Numbered from the stretch's first letter, positions 9,132 to 18,916 are shown. The stretch: 64,000 bases of DNA from Thermoflavimicrobium dichotomicum (GCF_900114055.1 NZ_FORR01000001.1:62001-126000), one strand, 5' to 3'. A program made the numbers and translations. Notes: generated by a model not told the origin, from the sequence alone.

Positions 9132-9175
9132 ACTCTGCAAAGTATTTGTTCCTTTAAGAAAATACTTTGCAGAGT
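9132..9175 (+). terminator. Strong hairpin between acxC and the acetoacetyl-CoA synthetase gene
   Basis: A perfect 16-bp stem (9132-9147 with 9160-9175) and a 12-base loop. It is followed by CCTTCTTCC rather than a T run, so it may partly attenuate transcription or protect the 3' end of the acx transcript instead of fully terminating it. Confidence 0.6.
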
Positions 9176-9217
9176 CCTTCTTCCTCTCATTAAACATATG
9201 GATGGGTGAGTGCACGG

Positions 9218-11209
9218 ATGGAGCGAAAAATCAAAGAGGGAGCGGTGATCTGGGAGCCGCCATACGATTTTCAGCATAATTCCAATATTTTCCGCTATAT
9301 ATCCTGGCTTAAGTACAAAAAAGGGCTTTCTTTCCGGGATTATCATCAGCTATGGAAATGGTCAGTGAATGACATTACTGGATTTTGGGAAACAATTTGG
9401 GAATATTTCGATATCATTGCTTCCAAACCGTATAAGGCTGTTCTAGAAAATCCGGTTATGCCAGGAGCCAAGTGGTTTCCCGGAGCCGAGCTAAATTACG
9501 CTGAACATATCTTTCACAATCGAGATCTGAAAAAAACAGCACTGATCCATGCTTCAGAGCTAAGGCCACTGGCTCACATGACTTGGCGTGAGTTGTACGA
9601 TCAGGTAGCGGCAATGAGGTTGGCACTTAAGACTCTCGGGGTAACACGCGGAGACCGTGTTGTTGGATATTTGCCCAATATCCCTGAAACAATAGTCTCT
9701 TTTTTGGCTTGTGCCAGCATTGGCGCCATATGGTCGAGTTGTTCACCTGATTTTGGCAGTTTATCTGTTATTGACCGTTTTAAACAAATTGAGCCAAAGG
9801 TGCTCATCGCAACAGATGGTTACCGATATGGCGGAAAAGACTTTGTACGAACGGATGTAATCAAAGAAATTCAGCAAGCGATTCCCACCTTGCGAAAAAC
9901 AGTAATCGTCCCTTATTTATCTAATCACCCCAACACATCACAGCTGGCCAATGTGGACCGGTGGGATGAGCTTATAGCGGCAAACCGCGGGCAAGCATTA
10001 ACCTTTGAACAAGTGCCTTTCTCTCACCCGCTTTGGATTTTGTACTCCTCAGGGACAACGGGAATCCCTAAAGCGATCGTCCAAGGACACGGGGGAATCT
10101 TGCTGGAACATTTAAAGATGGAAACATTTCATATGGATCTGAAACCGAATGATCGTTTTTTCTGGTTCACGACCACAGGTTGGATGATGTGGAATGTTGT
10201 CGTCAGCGGGTTACTGACAGGAGCAACTGCTATATTGTTTGACGGGAATCCTGGCTATCCGGATCTAAATACGTTGTGGAAGCTGGCTGAGGAGACCCAG
10301 ATGACCGTTTTCGGAACCAGTGCCAGTTTTATCAAAGCTTGTATGGATGCCGAGATTCATCCCGGACGCAATTTTGATCTTAGCCACTTAAAGAGTATCG
10401 GATCCACTGGGTCACCGTTATCGCCCGAAGGATTTCAATGGGTGTATGATCACGTCAAAGAAGATTTATGGTTGGTGTCGACAAGCGGCGGAACAGACCT
10501 GTGTTCCGCTTTCGTCGGAGGATGCCCACTCCTTCCGGTCCGTGCCGGCGAAATTCAATGCCGGGCATTAGGGGCAGCTGTAGAGGCTTTTGACGACAAG
10601 GGAAAGTCTGTGACAGATACCGTTGGTGAATTGGTGGTAAGGAAACCCATGCCATCCATGCCCCTCTTTTTATGGAACGATATTCATGGTTCGCGATATC
10701 AAGAGAGTTATTTTGACATGTATCCAGGGGTATGGAGACATGGTGATTGGATAAAAATCACCCGGGATGGAGGCTGTGTCATCTACGGCCGTTCCGATTC
10801 CACGATCAACCGTGGTGGAGTCAGAATCGGTACCAGTGAAATTTATCGGGCAGTTGAAAGCATTCCGGATATCGTGGATAGTCTGGTGATTGATGTGCAA
10901 CGGAAAAAGAGTGAATCAGAGATGTTGCTGTTCGTTGTCCTGAAAAATGGAAAAACACTTGACGAAGAACGAAAGAAAGAGATCAAACAACGAATTCGAA
11001 GTAATTGTTCACCCAGACATATCCCAAATGATATTTACGAGGTTCCCGACATACCGCGGACATTAAATGGTAAGAAATTGGAGGTGCCCGTGAAAAAAAT
11101 ATTGCAGGGAGAACCGCTTGAAACCGTAGTGAATAAAGGGGCTTTAAGCAACCCTGATTCTCTTCAGTTTTTCGTCAAGCTTCAGGAAAAATACACAAAG
11201 GGTGCATAA
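9218..11209 (+). CDS. Acetoacetyl-CoA synthetase
   Basis: 663 residues from the ATG at 9218, behind GGGTGAG; GTG codons at 9206 and 9210 are alternatives. The adenylate-forming signature YSSGTTGIPKAIVQGHGG lies near residue 275, with GWMMWN, STSGGTDLCSAFVGG and the C-terminal SPRHIPNDI...PRTLNGKKLE, typical of acetoacetate-CoA ligases (about 650-670 residues). It converts acetoacetate, ATP and CoA to acetoacetyl-CoA. Placed directly after acetone carboxylase, it is the next step of acetone breakdown; a thiolase encoded at 34-35 kb could finish the route to acetyl-CoA. Co-transcription with acxABC depends on readthrough of the hairpin at 9132-9175. I do not assign a symbol because naming varies. 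Confidence 0.9.
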   Translation: MERKIKEGAVIWEPPYDFQHNSNIFRYISWLKYKKGLSFRDYHQLWKWSVNDITGFWETIWEYFDIIASKPYKAVLENPVMPGAKWFPGAELNYAEHIFHNRDLKKTALIHASELRPLAHMTWRELYDQVAAMRLALKTLGVTRGDRVVGYLPNIPETIVSFLACASIGAIWSSCSPDFGSLSVIDRFKQIEPKVLIATDGYRYGGKDFVRTDVIKEIQQAIPTLRKTVIVPYLSNHPNTSQLANVDRWDELIAANRGQALTFEQVPFSHPLWILYSSGTTGIPKAIVQGHGGILLEHLKMETFHMDLKPNDRFFWFTTTGWMMWNVVVSGLLTGATAILFDGNPGYPDLNTLWKLAEETQMTVFGTSASFIKACMDAEIHPGRNFDLSHLKSIGSTGSPLSPEGFQWVYDHVKEDLWLVSTSGGTDLCSAFVGGCPLLPVRAGEIQCRALGAAVEAFDDKGKSVTDTVGELVVRKPMPSMPLFLWNDIHGSRYQESYFDMYPGVWRHGDWIKITRDGGCVIYGRSDSTINRGGVRIGTSEIYRAVESIPDIVDSLVIDVQRKKSESEMLLFVVLKNGKTLDEERKKEIKQRIRSNCSPRHIPNDIYEVPDIPRTLNGKKLEVPVKKILQGEPLETVVNKGALSNPDSLQFFVKLQEKYTKGA

Positions 11210-11320
11210 ACGTCCTATCCATGCAATTCCTATCCATACGATCCCACCAGAAATAAAGGTAGATGAATAGAACCAGCCAAAGTCATCTTCTTTCTGATCA
11301 GTATTGTAGTTTACAATAAA

Positions 11321-11360
11321 GAACACAGGGTGAATTGATTTTCCCTGTGTTCTTTTTGTT
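11321..11360 (+). terminator. Terminator after the acetoacetyl-CoA synthetase gene
   Basis: GAACACAGGG (11321-11330) pairs with CCCTGTGTTC (11343-11352) and is followed by TTTTTGTT. It lies between convergent genes. Confidence 0.85.
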
Positions 11361-11379
11361 GGGGTTTATTGGCCATCAT

Positions 11380-12051
11380 TCACACTGAAACAGATGTCTG
11401 CAATCCCTCTTGTTCAATCTGCTTTCGTACACGTTTTCGCCAAAGGATACGTTCAAACGCTCCCCAAAGACTGGAAGTACAGTAATAGAGCGAGATAGCT
11501 ACAGGTGCTGACCATAAGATAAGCAATGACACACCTGTAATCAAGTAAAACGAAAAATGGGATGGTGATGAAGAGGTCGTTAAATCACCAGGAATGAGAG
11601 TGATTTTAGACAATAATCCACTTAAAATAGCAACCACAATCGGCAGGATCATAAGAGGATCAGGAAGACCAATACTGCTTACCCATGGGACCAAAACCGA
11701 ATGGGCTGTTGGACCCAGATGGCGAAACAATGCATACACGGTCATAAAGATGGGGGCCTGAATCACAACCGTTGTCAACATCCCCAATGGATTAAACCCT
11801 TTTTCTTGCATCATCTTGGCCATTTCTTCCGCCATCTTTTCCTGATTTCCTTGCATACGTTCCTTTAACTCGGCCATTTGCTGTGAAAACAAATATTGTT
11901 TTACAGCAAAATCGGATTGCCGACGTGAAAAAGGAATCAAGCAAAGCCGTACCAATACAGTAAACAAAATAACGGCAAGCCCCCAATCACCTACTCCGTG
12001 CTCCAGTAGGATAAAAAAAGGTTTGACCCATTCCATCAATTGATTGATCAA
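11380..12051 (-). CDS. YidC/Oxa1-family membrane protein insertase
   Basis: 223 residues, TTG start behind GGGAGGT. After an N-terminal helix (about 12-35) comes a charged cytoplasmic hairpin (RRQSDFAVKQYLFSQQM...MMQEKGFNPLGM), then four more hydrophobic segments, the arrangement of Oxa1-type insertases. FNPLGMLTTVVIQAPIF fits the conserved NP...Q.P region. These proteins help insert membrane proteins from the ribosome or Sec translocon. Unlike SpoIIIJ and YqjG, no lipobox is visible at the N-terminus, and the protein is short, so it is probably an accessory paralog. It lies downstream of two small membrane-protein genes on the same strand. Confidence 0.82.
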   Translation of the reverse strand: MINQLMEWVKPFFILLEHGVGDWGLAVILFTVLVRLCLIPFSRRQSDFAVKQYLFSQQMAELKERMQGNQEKMAEEMAKMMQEKGFNPLGMLTTVVIQAPIFMTVYALFRHLGPTAHSVLVPWVSSIGLPDPLMILPIVVAILSGLLSKITLIPGDLTTSSSPSHFSFYLITGVSLLILWSAPVAISLYYCTSSLWGAFERILWRKRVRKQIEQEGLQTSVSV

Positions 12052-12077
12052 GTGGTATACCTCCCTTGTTTTGTTTT

Positions 12078-12326
12078 TTACAAAACAAGGGGCATGGTAT
12101 CGCTCTCTTGATCATCCTCTCCTATTCGTAAACGTTTCGTAAAAAATATTTGGATCCGCAAGAAAACAGCAGGTGAAACACGTGAAAAACAAAGCCGTTT
12201 GGGAGAAGAAGATGGTTCCATTCCCAACGGTTTTACCTGATATTGGACTCGCCACACGATCGCACTGATAAACATGGCCATGAATAAAATCATCCAATTA
12301 CAGGTAGACCAAAGATCGAGTTCCAT
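12078..12326 (-). CDS. Hypothetical 82-residue membrane protein upstream of the YidC-type gene
   Basis: The ATG at 12326 is preceded by GGGAGGAG at good spacing. Residues about 10-27 form a hydrophobic helix; the rest is basic and then acidic (IGEDDQESD). The stop is 26 bases before the YidC-type start, so the two are probably in one operon. I do not recognise a family. The ORF could be extended by eight residues to 12350, but that ATG lies before the ribosome site. Confidence 0.5.
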   Translation of the reverse strand: MELDLWSTCNWMILFMAMFISAIVWRVQYQVKPLGMEPSSSPKRLCFSRVSPAVFLRIQIFFTKRLRIGEDDQESDTMPLVL

Positions 12327-12409
12327 TCTTCTCCTCCCTCTCTTCATCATTCATATCCAGTTTATCACAGACAATCCCCAGATTCTATCTATAAAAAACG
12401 GTCCGCTTT

Positions 12410-12715
12410 TTACTTCCATGCTTTCAAACGTTTCAGTGATTGCCAGGCAGAAAAGGCAAACAACAGGCTAATGACCCCGTGAAATATGGATTGGATAAAA
12501 AATAATTGGAATACTCCGTCTGCAACCAATAACAATGTAACTAAGTAGTATACTGGCAATTGAAATGGTTTACCATATATTTCATAAATGGTTATAAAGA
12601 AATATAAACTAAAAATCAACATATGCACGGCATAAACAGGTTCTTGAACCACAAATAAGGAATGAATGCCATAAAAAAAACTGATCAACATAAATAAAAC
12701 ATAAATAGCTACCAA
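12410..12715 (-). CDS. Hypothetical polytopic membrane protein, 101 residues
   Basis: TTG start with GGGAGGT eight bases upstream. Nearly the whole chain is hydrophobic, with about three to four helices (residues 2-22, 27-47, 53-72, 76-92), ending in the basic tail SLKRLKAWK. It lies between the gatB terminator and the small gene before the YidC-type insertase, on the same strand as both. No family recognised. Confidence 0.55.
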   Translation of the reverse strand: MVAIYVLFMLISFFYGIHSLFVVQEPVYAVHMLIFSLYFFITIYEIYGKPFQLPVYYLVTLLLVADGVFQLFFIQSIFHGVISLLFAFSAWQSLKRLKAWK

Positions 12716-12734
12716 AGTTATTTACCTCCCTCTC

Positions 12735-12768
12735 CACAAAAAGGAGCTCGTCCCGAATGGGACGAGCT
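12735..12768 (-). terminator. Terminator of the gatCAB operon
   Basis: On the minus strand AGCTCGTCCC-ATTC-GGGACGAGCT (12745-12768), then CCTTTTTGTG, 12 bases after the gatB stop. Confidence 0.88.
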
Positions 12769-12779
12769 GGTCGCTACAC

Positions 12780-14213
12780 TCATACACCAATCTGTTCGCG
12801 AATCAGCTTATTGACCAACTGTGGATTGGCTTTTCCTTTTGTCGCTTTCATCACTTGCCCAACAAGGAATCCAATCGCCCGGTCCTTCCCATTTTTGAAG
12901 TCTTCAACGGATTGGGGATTATTGGCCAACACTTTTGCAACTTCTTCTTTCAGTTGACTTTCGTCGCTAATTTGAACCCAACCTTTTTCTTCCACAATTT
13001 GTTTTGGTTCTTTCCCCGTATCCAGTATTTCTTTAAACACTTTCTTTGCTAACTTCGAGCTGATGGTTCCATCTTGGATCAGGCCAATCATCTGAGCCAA
13101 ATGTCCAGGCGTCATTCTCACTTGATGCAGCTCTAATCCTTCACTATTTAAATAACCGAGCAAGTCACTTATAATCCAGTTTGCCGCAAGTTTAGGATCT
13201 GCTTTTTCAACGACCGTCTGCTCGAAAAATTCTGCGGTCGCTTTGGAAGCTGTCAAAATCCCCGCATCATAGCTGGATAGCCCAAAATCACGCATATATC
13301 TCTCTTTTCGGGCATCCGGCAACTCCGGAATAGACGAACGGATCTCTTCCTTCCAGGCTTCATCGATATAGAGACGAACCAAATCAGGCTCTGGGAAGTA
13401 CCGATAATCATGAGCTTCTTCTTTGGTACGCATCAATTTGGTTCGGTTTTCATTTTCCAGCCAGCGCAACGTTTGTTGGACAATCTCCTCACCGCGATCC
13501 AGCATTTCAGCGTGACGTTTTTGTTCATACTCAAGTGCCCGTTCCACATTGCGGAAGGAGTTTAAGTTTTTCAATTCGGTTTTTACACCAAATTCCTTAC
13601 TGCCTGCAGGACGTAAACTGATATTGGCATCACAACGCAAAGATCCTTCTTCCATCTTTACGTCGGAAACCTCAATGTATTGCATAATCGCTTTGAGTTT
13701 TTCCAAATAGGCTTTTGCTTCTTGCGGAGAGCGCAAGTCAGGCTCTGAAACGATTTCGATGAGTGGTACACCGACCCGGTTATAGTCCACCAGTGAAGCT
13801 TCTCCATCTTCCTCATGGTTTAACTTCCCAGCATCTTCTTCCAAATGCACACGGGTAATCCCAATTCGTTTCTTTTCGCCATCCACTTCGATTTCAATCC
13901 ACCCATTTTGTCCAATGGGCTGATCATATTGTGAAATTTGATACGCTTTCGGCAGGTCTGGATAAAAGTAGTTTTTCCGATCAAATTTACTGTATTCAGC
14001 GATTTCGCAGTTGAGAGCCATTGCCGCTTTGATCGCATAGTTCACCGCTTCACGATTCAGTACAGGCAACACTCCTGGGTGTCCTAAACAAACAGGGCAA
14101 GTGTGTGTATTGGGAGGGGCACCAAATTCAGTCGAACAGCTGCAAAAGATTTTTGTTTTGGTCGACAGCTCGACGTGTACTTCCAATCCAATCACTGTTT
14201 CATATTTGCTCAT
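12780..14213 (-). CDS. gatB: Asp-tRNA(Asn)/Glu-tRNA(Gln) amidotransferase subunit B
   Basis: 477 residues, standard length. It starts with [13 protein letters not shown], followed by the zinc-binding cysteines [19 protein letters not shown] (about residues 24-42), [10 protein letters not shown], and the C-terminal YqeY-like tail domain from about residue 330. GatB holds the misacylated Glu-tRNA(Gln) or Asp-tRNA(Asn) and phosphorylates it, while GatA supplies ammonia. The start overlaps the gatA stop by four bases (14210-14213), so translation is coupled. It is the last gene of the operon and is followed by a terminator. Confidence 0.97.
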   Translation of the reverse strand: MSKYETVIGLEVHVELSTKTKIFCSCSTEFGAPPNTHTCPVCLGHPGVLPVLNREAVNYAIKAAMALNCEIAEYSKFDRKNYFYPDLPKAYQISQYDQPIGQNGWIEIEVDGEKKRIGITRVHLEEDAGKLNHEEDGEASLVDYNRVGVPLIEIVSEPDLRSPQEAKAYLEKLKAIMQYIEVSDVKMEEGSLRCDANISLRPAGSKEFGVKTELKNLNSFRNVERALEYEQKRHAEMLDRGEEIVQQTLRWLENENRTKLMRTKEEAHDYRYFPEPDLVRLYIDEAWKEEIRSSIPELPDARKERYMRDFGLSSYDAGILTASKATAEFFEQTVVEKADPKLAANWIISDLLGYLNSEGLELHQVRMTPGHLAQMIGLIQDGTISSKLAKKVFKEILDTGKEPKQIVEEKGWVQISDESQLKEEVAKVLANNPQSVEDFKNGKDRAIGFLVGQVMKATKGKANPQLVNKLIREQIGV

Positions 14214-15676
14214 ACACGGATCCCTCCCACTTGCGGTACTGGCAAACGCTCACTTGCCTGTTCAAAGGCATGTGCCACACGTAGAATGGTTGCTTCATCA
14301 AATGCTTTACCAATGATTTGCAAGCCAACAGGCATACCTTCCGACAAACCACAAGGAACACTGATCGCAGGTAAGCCTGCTAAGTTTACAGGGATAGTCA
14401 AAATATCATTCAGATACATCGTTAAAGGATTATCTATTTTTTCTCCGATTTTGAAAGCAATCGTTGGCGCGGTCGGTCCTACCACAACATCATACTTCGC
14501 AAAGATTTGCTCAAAATCTTGCCGAATCAATGTCCGCACTTTTTGCGCTTTCAAGTAATAAGCATCATAGTAACCAGAACTTAGCGCATAGGTTCCTAAC
14601 ATAATGCGCCGTTTTACCTCTGGTCCAAATCCCTGGCTACGCGTTTCAAGATACAGATCCAACAGGTTTTTTCCTTCTTTACGCACACCATACCGAACGC
14701 CATCATACCGGGCCAGGTTGGAAGAAGCCTCAGCTGGTGCAATCAAATAATAGGTAGCTACTGCATAATCAGCGTGTGGCAAAGACACTTCTTCAATCAC
14801 TGCACCCAGTTCTTCCAGTTTGGCAAGCGCATTTTTCACCTGTTCACGAACACCTGGCTCAATGCCTTCTCCCATCATTTCTTTCGGTACTGCTACCTTT
14901 AACCCACGAATATCCCCGGTCAAGTGAGAAAGATAGTCCGGTACATCCACTTTCGCTGACGTGGAGTCCTTGGCATCATGCCCGGCAATTACTTGCAAAA
15001 CATAAGCAGCATCTTCCACGTTTTTGGTCAGTGGTCCGATCTGGTCTAAAGAAGAAGCATAGGCCACCAATCCATAGCGGGATACACGGCCATATGTAGG
15101 TTTTAAACCAACCACACCACAAAAAGCTGCAGGTTGACGAATCGATCCACCCGTATCCGATCCCAAGGCAAAATATACTTCACCTGCTGCAACAGCCGCT
15201 GCAGAACCACCACTTGAACCACCAGGTACCCGTTCCAAATCCCATGGATTATGGGTCGGATAGAAGCCAGAGTTCTCATTGGATGAACCCATGGCAAATT
15301 CATCCATATTGGTTTTTCCCACGGTAATGGTTTGCGCAGCAGCCAACTTCTCTACAACTGTTGCATTATAGATTGGCTGATAATTCGCCAATAGCTTACT
15401 TGCACAAGTGGTTCTCAAACCTTCTGTACACAGATTATCCTTTAATCCAACAGGCAAAGCCGCTAACAAACCACGTTTTTCTTCTTTAGCCAGCTCGGCA
15501 TCCAGTTGATCTGCTCTCTTTCTGGCTCCCTCTTCATCTACCGTCAAGAAGGCCTTTACTTGACCATCGACTTCTTCAATGCGTTTCAGCGACTCTTCCA
15601 CCAAATCTTTTGCTGAGAGTTCACGTTTGGCCAAACGATTATGTATTTCAGTTAAGGGTAAACGCAAAAGCGACAT
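14210..15676 (-). CDS. gatA: Asp-tRNA(Asn)/Glu-tRNA(Gln) amidotransferase subunit A
   Basis: 488 residues. The amidase signature contains PVGLKDNLC (catalytic Lys near residue 78), the glycine- and serine-rich [17 protein letters not shown] (about 150-166) and [15 protein letters not shown], the Ser-cisSer-Lys triad region. It hydrolyses glutamine and channels ammonia to GatB. The ATG is behind AAGGAGGAG, 11 bases after the gatC stop. Confidence 0.97.
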   Translation of the reverse strand: MSLLRLPLTEIHNRLAKRELSAKDLVEESLKRIEEVDGQVKAFLTVDEEGARKRADQLDAELAKEEKRGLLAALPVGLKDNLCTEGLRTTCASKLLANYQPIYNATVVEKLAAAQTITVGKTNMDEFAMGSSNENSGFYPTHNPWDLERVPGGSSGGSAAAVAAGEVYFALGSDTGGSIRQPAAFCGVVGLKPTYGRVSRYGLVAYASSLDQIGPLTKNVEDAAYVLQVIAGHDAKDSTSAKVDVPDYLSHLTGDIRGLKVAVPKEMMGEGIEPGVREQVKNALAKLEELGAVIEEVSLPHADYAVATYYLIAPAEASSNLARYDGVRYGVRKEGKNLLDLYLETRSQGFGPEVKRRIMLGTYALSSGYYDAYYLKAQKVRTLIRQDFEQIFAKYDVVVGPTAPTIAFKIGEKIDNPLTMYLNDILTIPVNLAGLPAISVPCGLSEGMPVGLQIIGKAFDEATILRVAHAFEQASERLPVPQVGGIRV

Positions 15677-15687
15677 AGTTCTCCTCC

Positions 15688-15978
15688 TTATTCTTCAAAT
15701 ACAGCTGGTACGCGAAACATGCCATCTTTTTGATCAGGTGCATTTAGCAAGGCCTTTTCACGTGGAATAGATGGACGAGCTTCATCATCACGCAGCACAT
15801 TGGCGATCGGCAATACATGACTGGTTGGCTCAATTTGTTCGGTATCCAACTCATTCAGCTTTTCAGCAAACTGAAGGATGTCATTAAGTTGTTGGGTAAA
15901 TTGCTCAGCTTCTGTTTCTGTCAGTTTCAGTCGAGATAAAGCAGCTACATGGTACACTTGTTCTTTTGATATAGCCAC
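15688..15978 (-). CDS. gatC: Asp-tRNA(Asn)/Glu-tRNA(Gln) amidotransferase subunit C
   Basis: 96 residues. [16 protein letters not shown] and [19 protein letters not shown] are hallmarks of GatC, the small belt-like subunit that wraps GatA and GatB. GTG start behind GGAGGTGA. First gene of the gatCAB operon; a TATACT element about 85 bases upstream on the minus strand could be its -10 region, but I see no good -35. Confidence 0.95.
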   Translation of the reverse strand: MAISKEQVYHVAALSRLKLTETEAEQFTQQLNDILQFAEKLNELDTEQIEPTSHVLPIANVLRDDEARPSIPREKALLNAPDQKDGMFRVPAVFEE

Positions 15979-16313
15979 TCTCGTTCACCTCCGCTTTCTT
16001 CATGCCAAAACTATATATCAACCATCGCTTTAATAGCTAGTGTATCCAGCGTGCTCTTAAGACAGTATAGCATAAATTTCACTTCTTTCCTTGTTCCTTC
16101 TTCAATCCAATAAAAAAAATCATTTTTCCCCACTTTAAGATGCAACTCAGGGAGTACGGGAAAACATTTACTGAGATTTTTCACCTATATTTTCCTTATT
16201 CTTCATTATCTGTTTTCTATTAAAAAAGTCATTTATTTTTCTATTTTTTTGTGTATAATAAATGGTAAAATATAAAGATTAATTATTCAATTAGCAAAGA
16301 AGGGGCTGATCAA
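15979..16313. other. Intergenic region between divergent gatC and cstA
   Basis: About 335 AT-rich bases. On the plus strand TATAAT at 16254-16259 is a likely -10 element for cstA; on the minus strand TATACT near 16065-16070 may serve gatC. Neither has a convincing -35 hexamer. No ORF or RNA recognised. Confidence 0.45.
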
Positions 16314-18389
16314 ATGAAGAAGCGATGGTTGTCTTATGTAATTTGGGGACTCATTTCTGCTCTTGGTGCTGTTGCTTTAGCTCTTATCGCATTGCAACGT
16401 GGTGAAACAGTCAATTCCTTTTGGTTATTAACCGCCGCTGTCTGTATTTACGCGATTGGCTATCGCTTCTATAGCCGTTTTATGGCTCGTAAAGTTTTTG
16501 AATTGGATGACAATAGAAAAACACCAGCCGAAGTTCATAATGATGGCAAGGATTATGTTCCAACCAATAAGTGGTTTCTGTTTGGTCACCACTTTGCAGC
16601 TATCGCCGGAGCTGGCCCTCTCGTTGGCCCCATTCTGGCTGCACAAATGGGCTATCTACCTGGTACTCTCTGGATCGTGATAGGGGTTGTTCTGGGTGGA
16701 GCAGTTCAAGATTTTATCATCTTGTTCGGCTCCATGCGTCGGAATGGTAAATCCCTTGGAGAAATCGCGAAAGAAGAAATAGGTCCTGTTGGTGGATTTA
16801 TTGCTCTGATTGCTATTTTAGCCATTATGATCATTCTTCTTGCTGTGTTAGCCCTTGTTGTTGTCAACGCTCTGGCAGCAAGTCCTTGGGGTATGTTTAC
16901 CTTGGCGATGACGATCCCAATTGCTTTGTTTATGGGTGTATACATGCGTTATATCCGGCCAGGTAAAGTTTTGGAAACTTCCATTATTGGATTTGTTCTT
17001 CTTTTCTTCTCTTTATGGGCCGGAAAATACGTAGCTGATCATCCCGGTCTCTCCAAGATTTTCACATTAGATGGTGAAACGATCGCATGGCTTATGATCA
17101 TCTACGGTTTTGTTGCTTCGGTGATCCCTGTCTGGCTTTTACTCGCACCGCGCGATTATTTGAGTACATTTCTCAAAATTGGAACAATTTTTGCCCTTGC
17201 TCTTGGTATATTGCTGGTATTACCAGAACTGCAAATGCCAGCTCTCACTAAATTTATTGATGGAACAGGCCCAGTCTTTGCCGGAAACTTATTCCCGTTT
17301 GTCTTTATCACCATTGCCTGTGGTTCGATTTCAGGCTTTCACGCACTGGTTTCATCAGGAACCACTCCAAAGATGATCGCCCGTGAGTCACATGCTCGTT
17401 TGATCGGTTATGGTGGTATGATTACCGAATCATTTGTAGCCATTATGGCCATGATTGCTGCCTGTGTACTCACACCAGGCGTCTATTTTGCCATGAATAG
17501 CCCGGCCGCTGTAATCGGAACCGATGTAGCCACTGCAGCGCAAAAAATCACTCAAATGGGCTTTACGGTTACACCACAAGACTTGCAACAATTGGCAAAA
17601 GATATTGAAGAAAACAGCATTCTCTCGCGTACAGGCGGTGCACCCACTTTAGCTGTGGGAATGGCAACCATCTTCTCGAACATCATCGGTGGTAAGGCGT
17701 TTATGGCTTTCTGGTATCACTTTGCCATTCTATTTGAAGCGGTCTTTATCTTAACTACCATTGACGCGGGAACTCGTGTCGGCCGTTTTGTTCTTCAAGA
17801 ACTATTGGGACATATTTCACCGAAACTCGGAAAAACAGATTGGTATCCAGCCAACGTACTGGCAAGTGCAATCATCGTCGCTGGATGGGGTTATTTCCTC
17901 TATCAAGGTGTCATTGATCCACTGGGTGGAATCAATACCTTGTGGCCGTTGTTTGGGATCGCAAACCAAATGCTGGCTGTTGTAGCTCTGGTCGTTGGAA
18001 CCACCATTCTCATCAAAATGGGTAAAAAAGCCTATGCATGGGTAACATTGGTTCCTCTTGCCTGGCTCACCACTGTTACAATGACAGCAGGATGGCAAAA
18101 GCTGTTCCATGCGAGCCCTAAAATTGGGTTCCTTGCCGCAGCGGATAAATATAAAGCCGTAGCGCAAGCTGGAAAGGTACTCGCTCCAGCAAAAAGTCTC
18201 GATGACATGTATCGTATTGTCTTAAACAACCAAATTGATGCGGTACTAACCGCCATCTTTATGATTCTGGTCTTGATCATTATTATTGATGCCGCTCGTG
18301 TTTGGTATAAAGTGGTCATTAAACATGAAAAATTACCACTGAAAGAGTCCAAGTATATTCCAAACGAGCCAAGTACAGTGGGAGGTTGA
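16314..18389 (+). CDS. cstA: Carbon starvation protein CstA, pyruvate/peptide transporter family
   Basis: 691 residues with about 16-18 hydrophobic segments. Family landmarks are visible: YAIGYRFYSRFMARKVFELDD near residue 45, TNKWFLFGHHFAAIAGAGPLVGP (about 84-106), FHALVSSGTTPKM, and LTTIDAGTRVGRF. CstA proteins are inner-membrane carriers for pyruvate and, in some species, peptides, induced on carbon limitation. The gene is followed by a ybdD-type gene only four bases later, the usual pairing. The ribosome site is AGAAGGGGCTG. Confidence 0.93.
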   Translation: MKKRWLSYVIWGLISALGAVALALIALQRGETVNSFWLLTAAVCIYAIGYRFYSRFMARKVFELDDNRKTPAEVHNDGKDYVPTNKWFLFGHHFAAIAGAGPLVGPILAAQMGYLPGTLWIVIGVVLGGAVQDFIILFGSMRRNGKSLGEIAKEEIGPVGGFIALIAILAIMIILLAVLALVVVNALAASPWGMFTLAMTIPIALFMGVYMRYIRPGKVLETSIIGFVLLFFSLWAGKYVADHPGLSKIFTLDGETIAWLMIIYGFVASVIPVWLLLAPRDYLSTFLKIGTIFALALGILLVLPELQMPALTKFIDGTGPVFAGNLFPFVFITIACGSISGFHALVSSGTTPKMIARESHARLIGYGGMITESFVAIMAMIAACVLTPGVYFAMNSPAAVIGTDVATAAQKITQMGFTVTPQDLQQLAKDIEENSILSRTGGAPTLAVGMATIFSNIIGGKAFMAFWYHFAILFEAVFILTTIDAGTRVGRFVLQELLGHISPKLGKTDWYPANVLASAIIVAGWGYFLYQGVIDPLGGINTLWPLFGIANQMLAVVALVVGTTILIKMGKKAYAWVTLVPLAWLTTVTMTAGWQKLFHASPKIGFLAAADKYKAVAQAGKVLAPAKSLDDMYRIVLNNQIDAVLTAIFMILVLIIIIDAARVWYKVVIKHEKLPLKESKYIPNEPSTVGG

Positions 18390-18393
18390 TCAA

Positions 18394-18609
18394 ATGGATC
18401 AAGCCAATCAAGCTTGTCCACGTTGGAAAAAACCTTTCCGGCTCATCGCTGAGTATCTGAATACCATGGCAGGAGTTCCCAGCTATGAAAGATATTTGGA
18501 ACATTTTCGCAAGCACCATCCTGGAGAAACCCCTATGAGCGAAGCAGAATTTCACCGTAAGGCTACAGACGAAAAATATGGTGGTGGAACGATCCGTCGT
18601 TGCTGTTAA
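18394..18609 (+). CDS. YbdD/YjiX family protein (DUF466)
   Basis: 71 residues ending in KYGGGTIRRCC, the conserved tail of YbdD/YjiX proteins, which are encoded next to cstA or btsT and are needed for pyruvate uptake. The start codon is four bases after the cstA stop with GGGAGG upstream. The double C-terminal cysteine is typical of the family. Confidence 0.93.
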   Translation: MDQANQACPRWKKPFRLIAEYLNTMAGVPSYERYLEHFRKHHPGETPMSEAEFHRKATDEKYGGGTIRRCC

Positions 18610-18613
18610 GCAA

Positions 18614-18659
18614 AACATCCCTGGTGAATAGAAAACATGATTCACCAGGGATGTTTTTT
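18614..18659 (+). terminator. Terminator of cstA-ybdD
   Basis: A 16-bp perfect stem (18614-18629 with 18640-18655) ending in TTTTTT. Confidence 0.92.
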
Positions 18660-18679
18660 ACTTCCCATTTCGCTCAAAA

Positions 18680-18712
18680 ACAAAAAAACTGCCAACCACC
18701 GTGAGTCAGCAG
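18680..18712 (-). terminator. Terminator after tatA
   Basis: On the minus strand AAACTGC pairs with GCAGTTT, extended by wobble pairs, then TTTTTTG. It faces the cstA-ybdD terminator. Confidence 0.65.
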
Positions 18713-18727
18713 TTTACACAGCTACAT

Positions 18728-18916
18728 TCAAGCTTTAGGCGTTTCTTCTTTTTTCGCTTGTTTTTTATCTTCATCATCTAGCATACCACTAGTAGCTTGT
18801 TTGAACTCACGAATACTTTTTCCCACTGCTCTGCCCAACTCAGGTAACTTTTTTGGACCGAACAAGATCAACGCAACAACAAAAATTAAAACCCACTCAA
18901 GTCCTCCGATACTCAT
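18728..18916 (-). CDS. tatA: Sec-independent protein translocase subunit TatA/TatE
   Basis: 62 residues: one N-terminal helix (about 6-22), the FGPKKLPELGRAVGKSIREFK amphipathic helix signature, then a charged tail. TatA oligomers form the pore that exports folded proteins together with TatC; no tatC is seen in the window. A clear ribosome site is missing directly before the ATG, which matters because a 150-base structured leader and a small overlapping ORF precede it. Confidence 0.93.
   Translation of the reverse strand: MSIGGLEWVLIFVVALILFGPKKLPELGRAVGKSIREFKQATSGMLDDEDKKQAKKEETPKA

Noticed and set aside
14103-14558. 151-residue plus-strand ORF opposite gatA/gatB
   Set aside because: Entirely antisense to conserved gatA and gatB sequence, with no ribosome site; a shadow of their codon usage.
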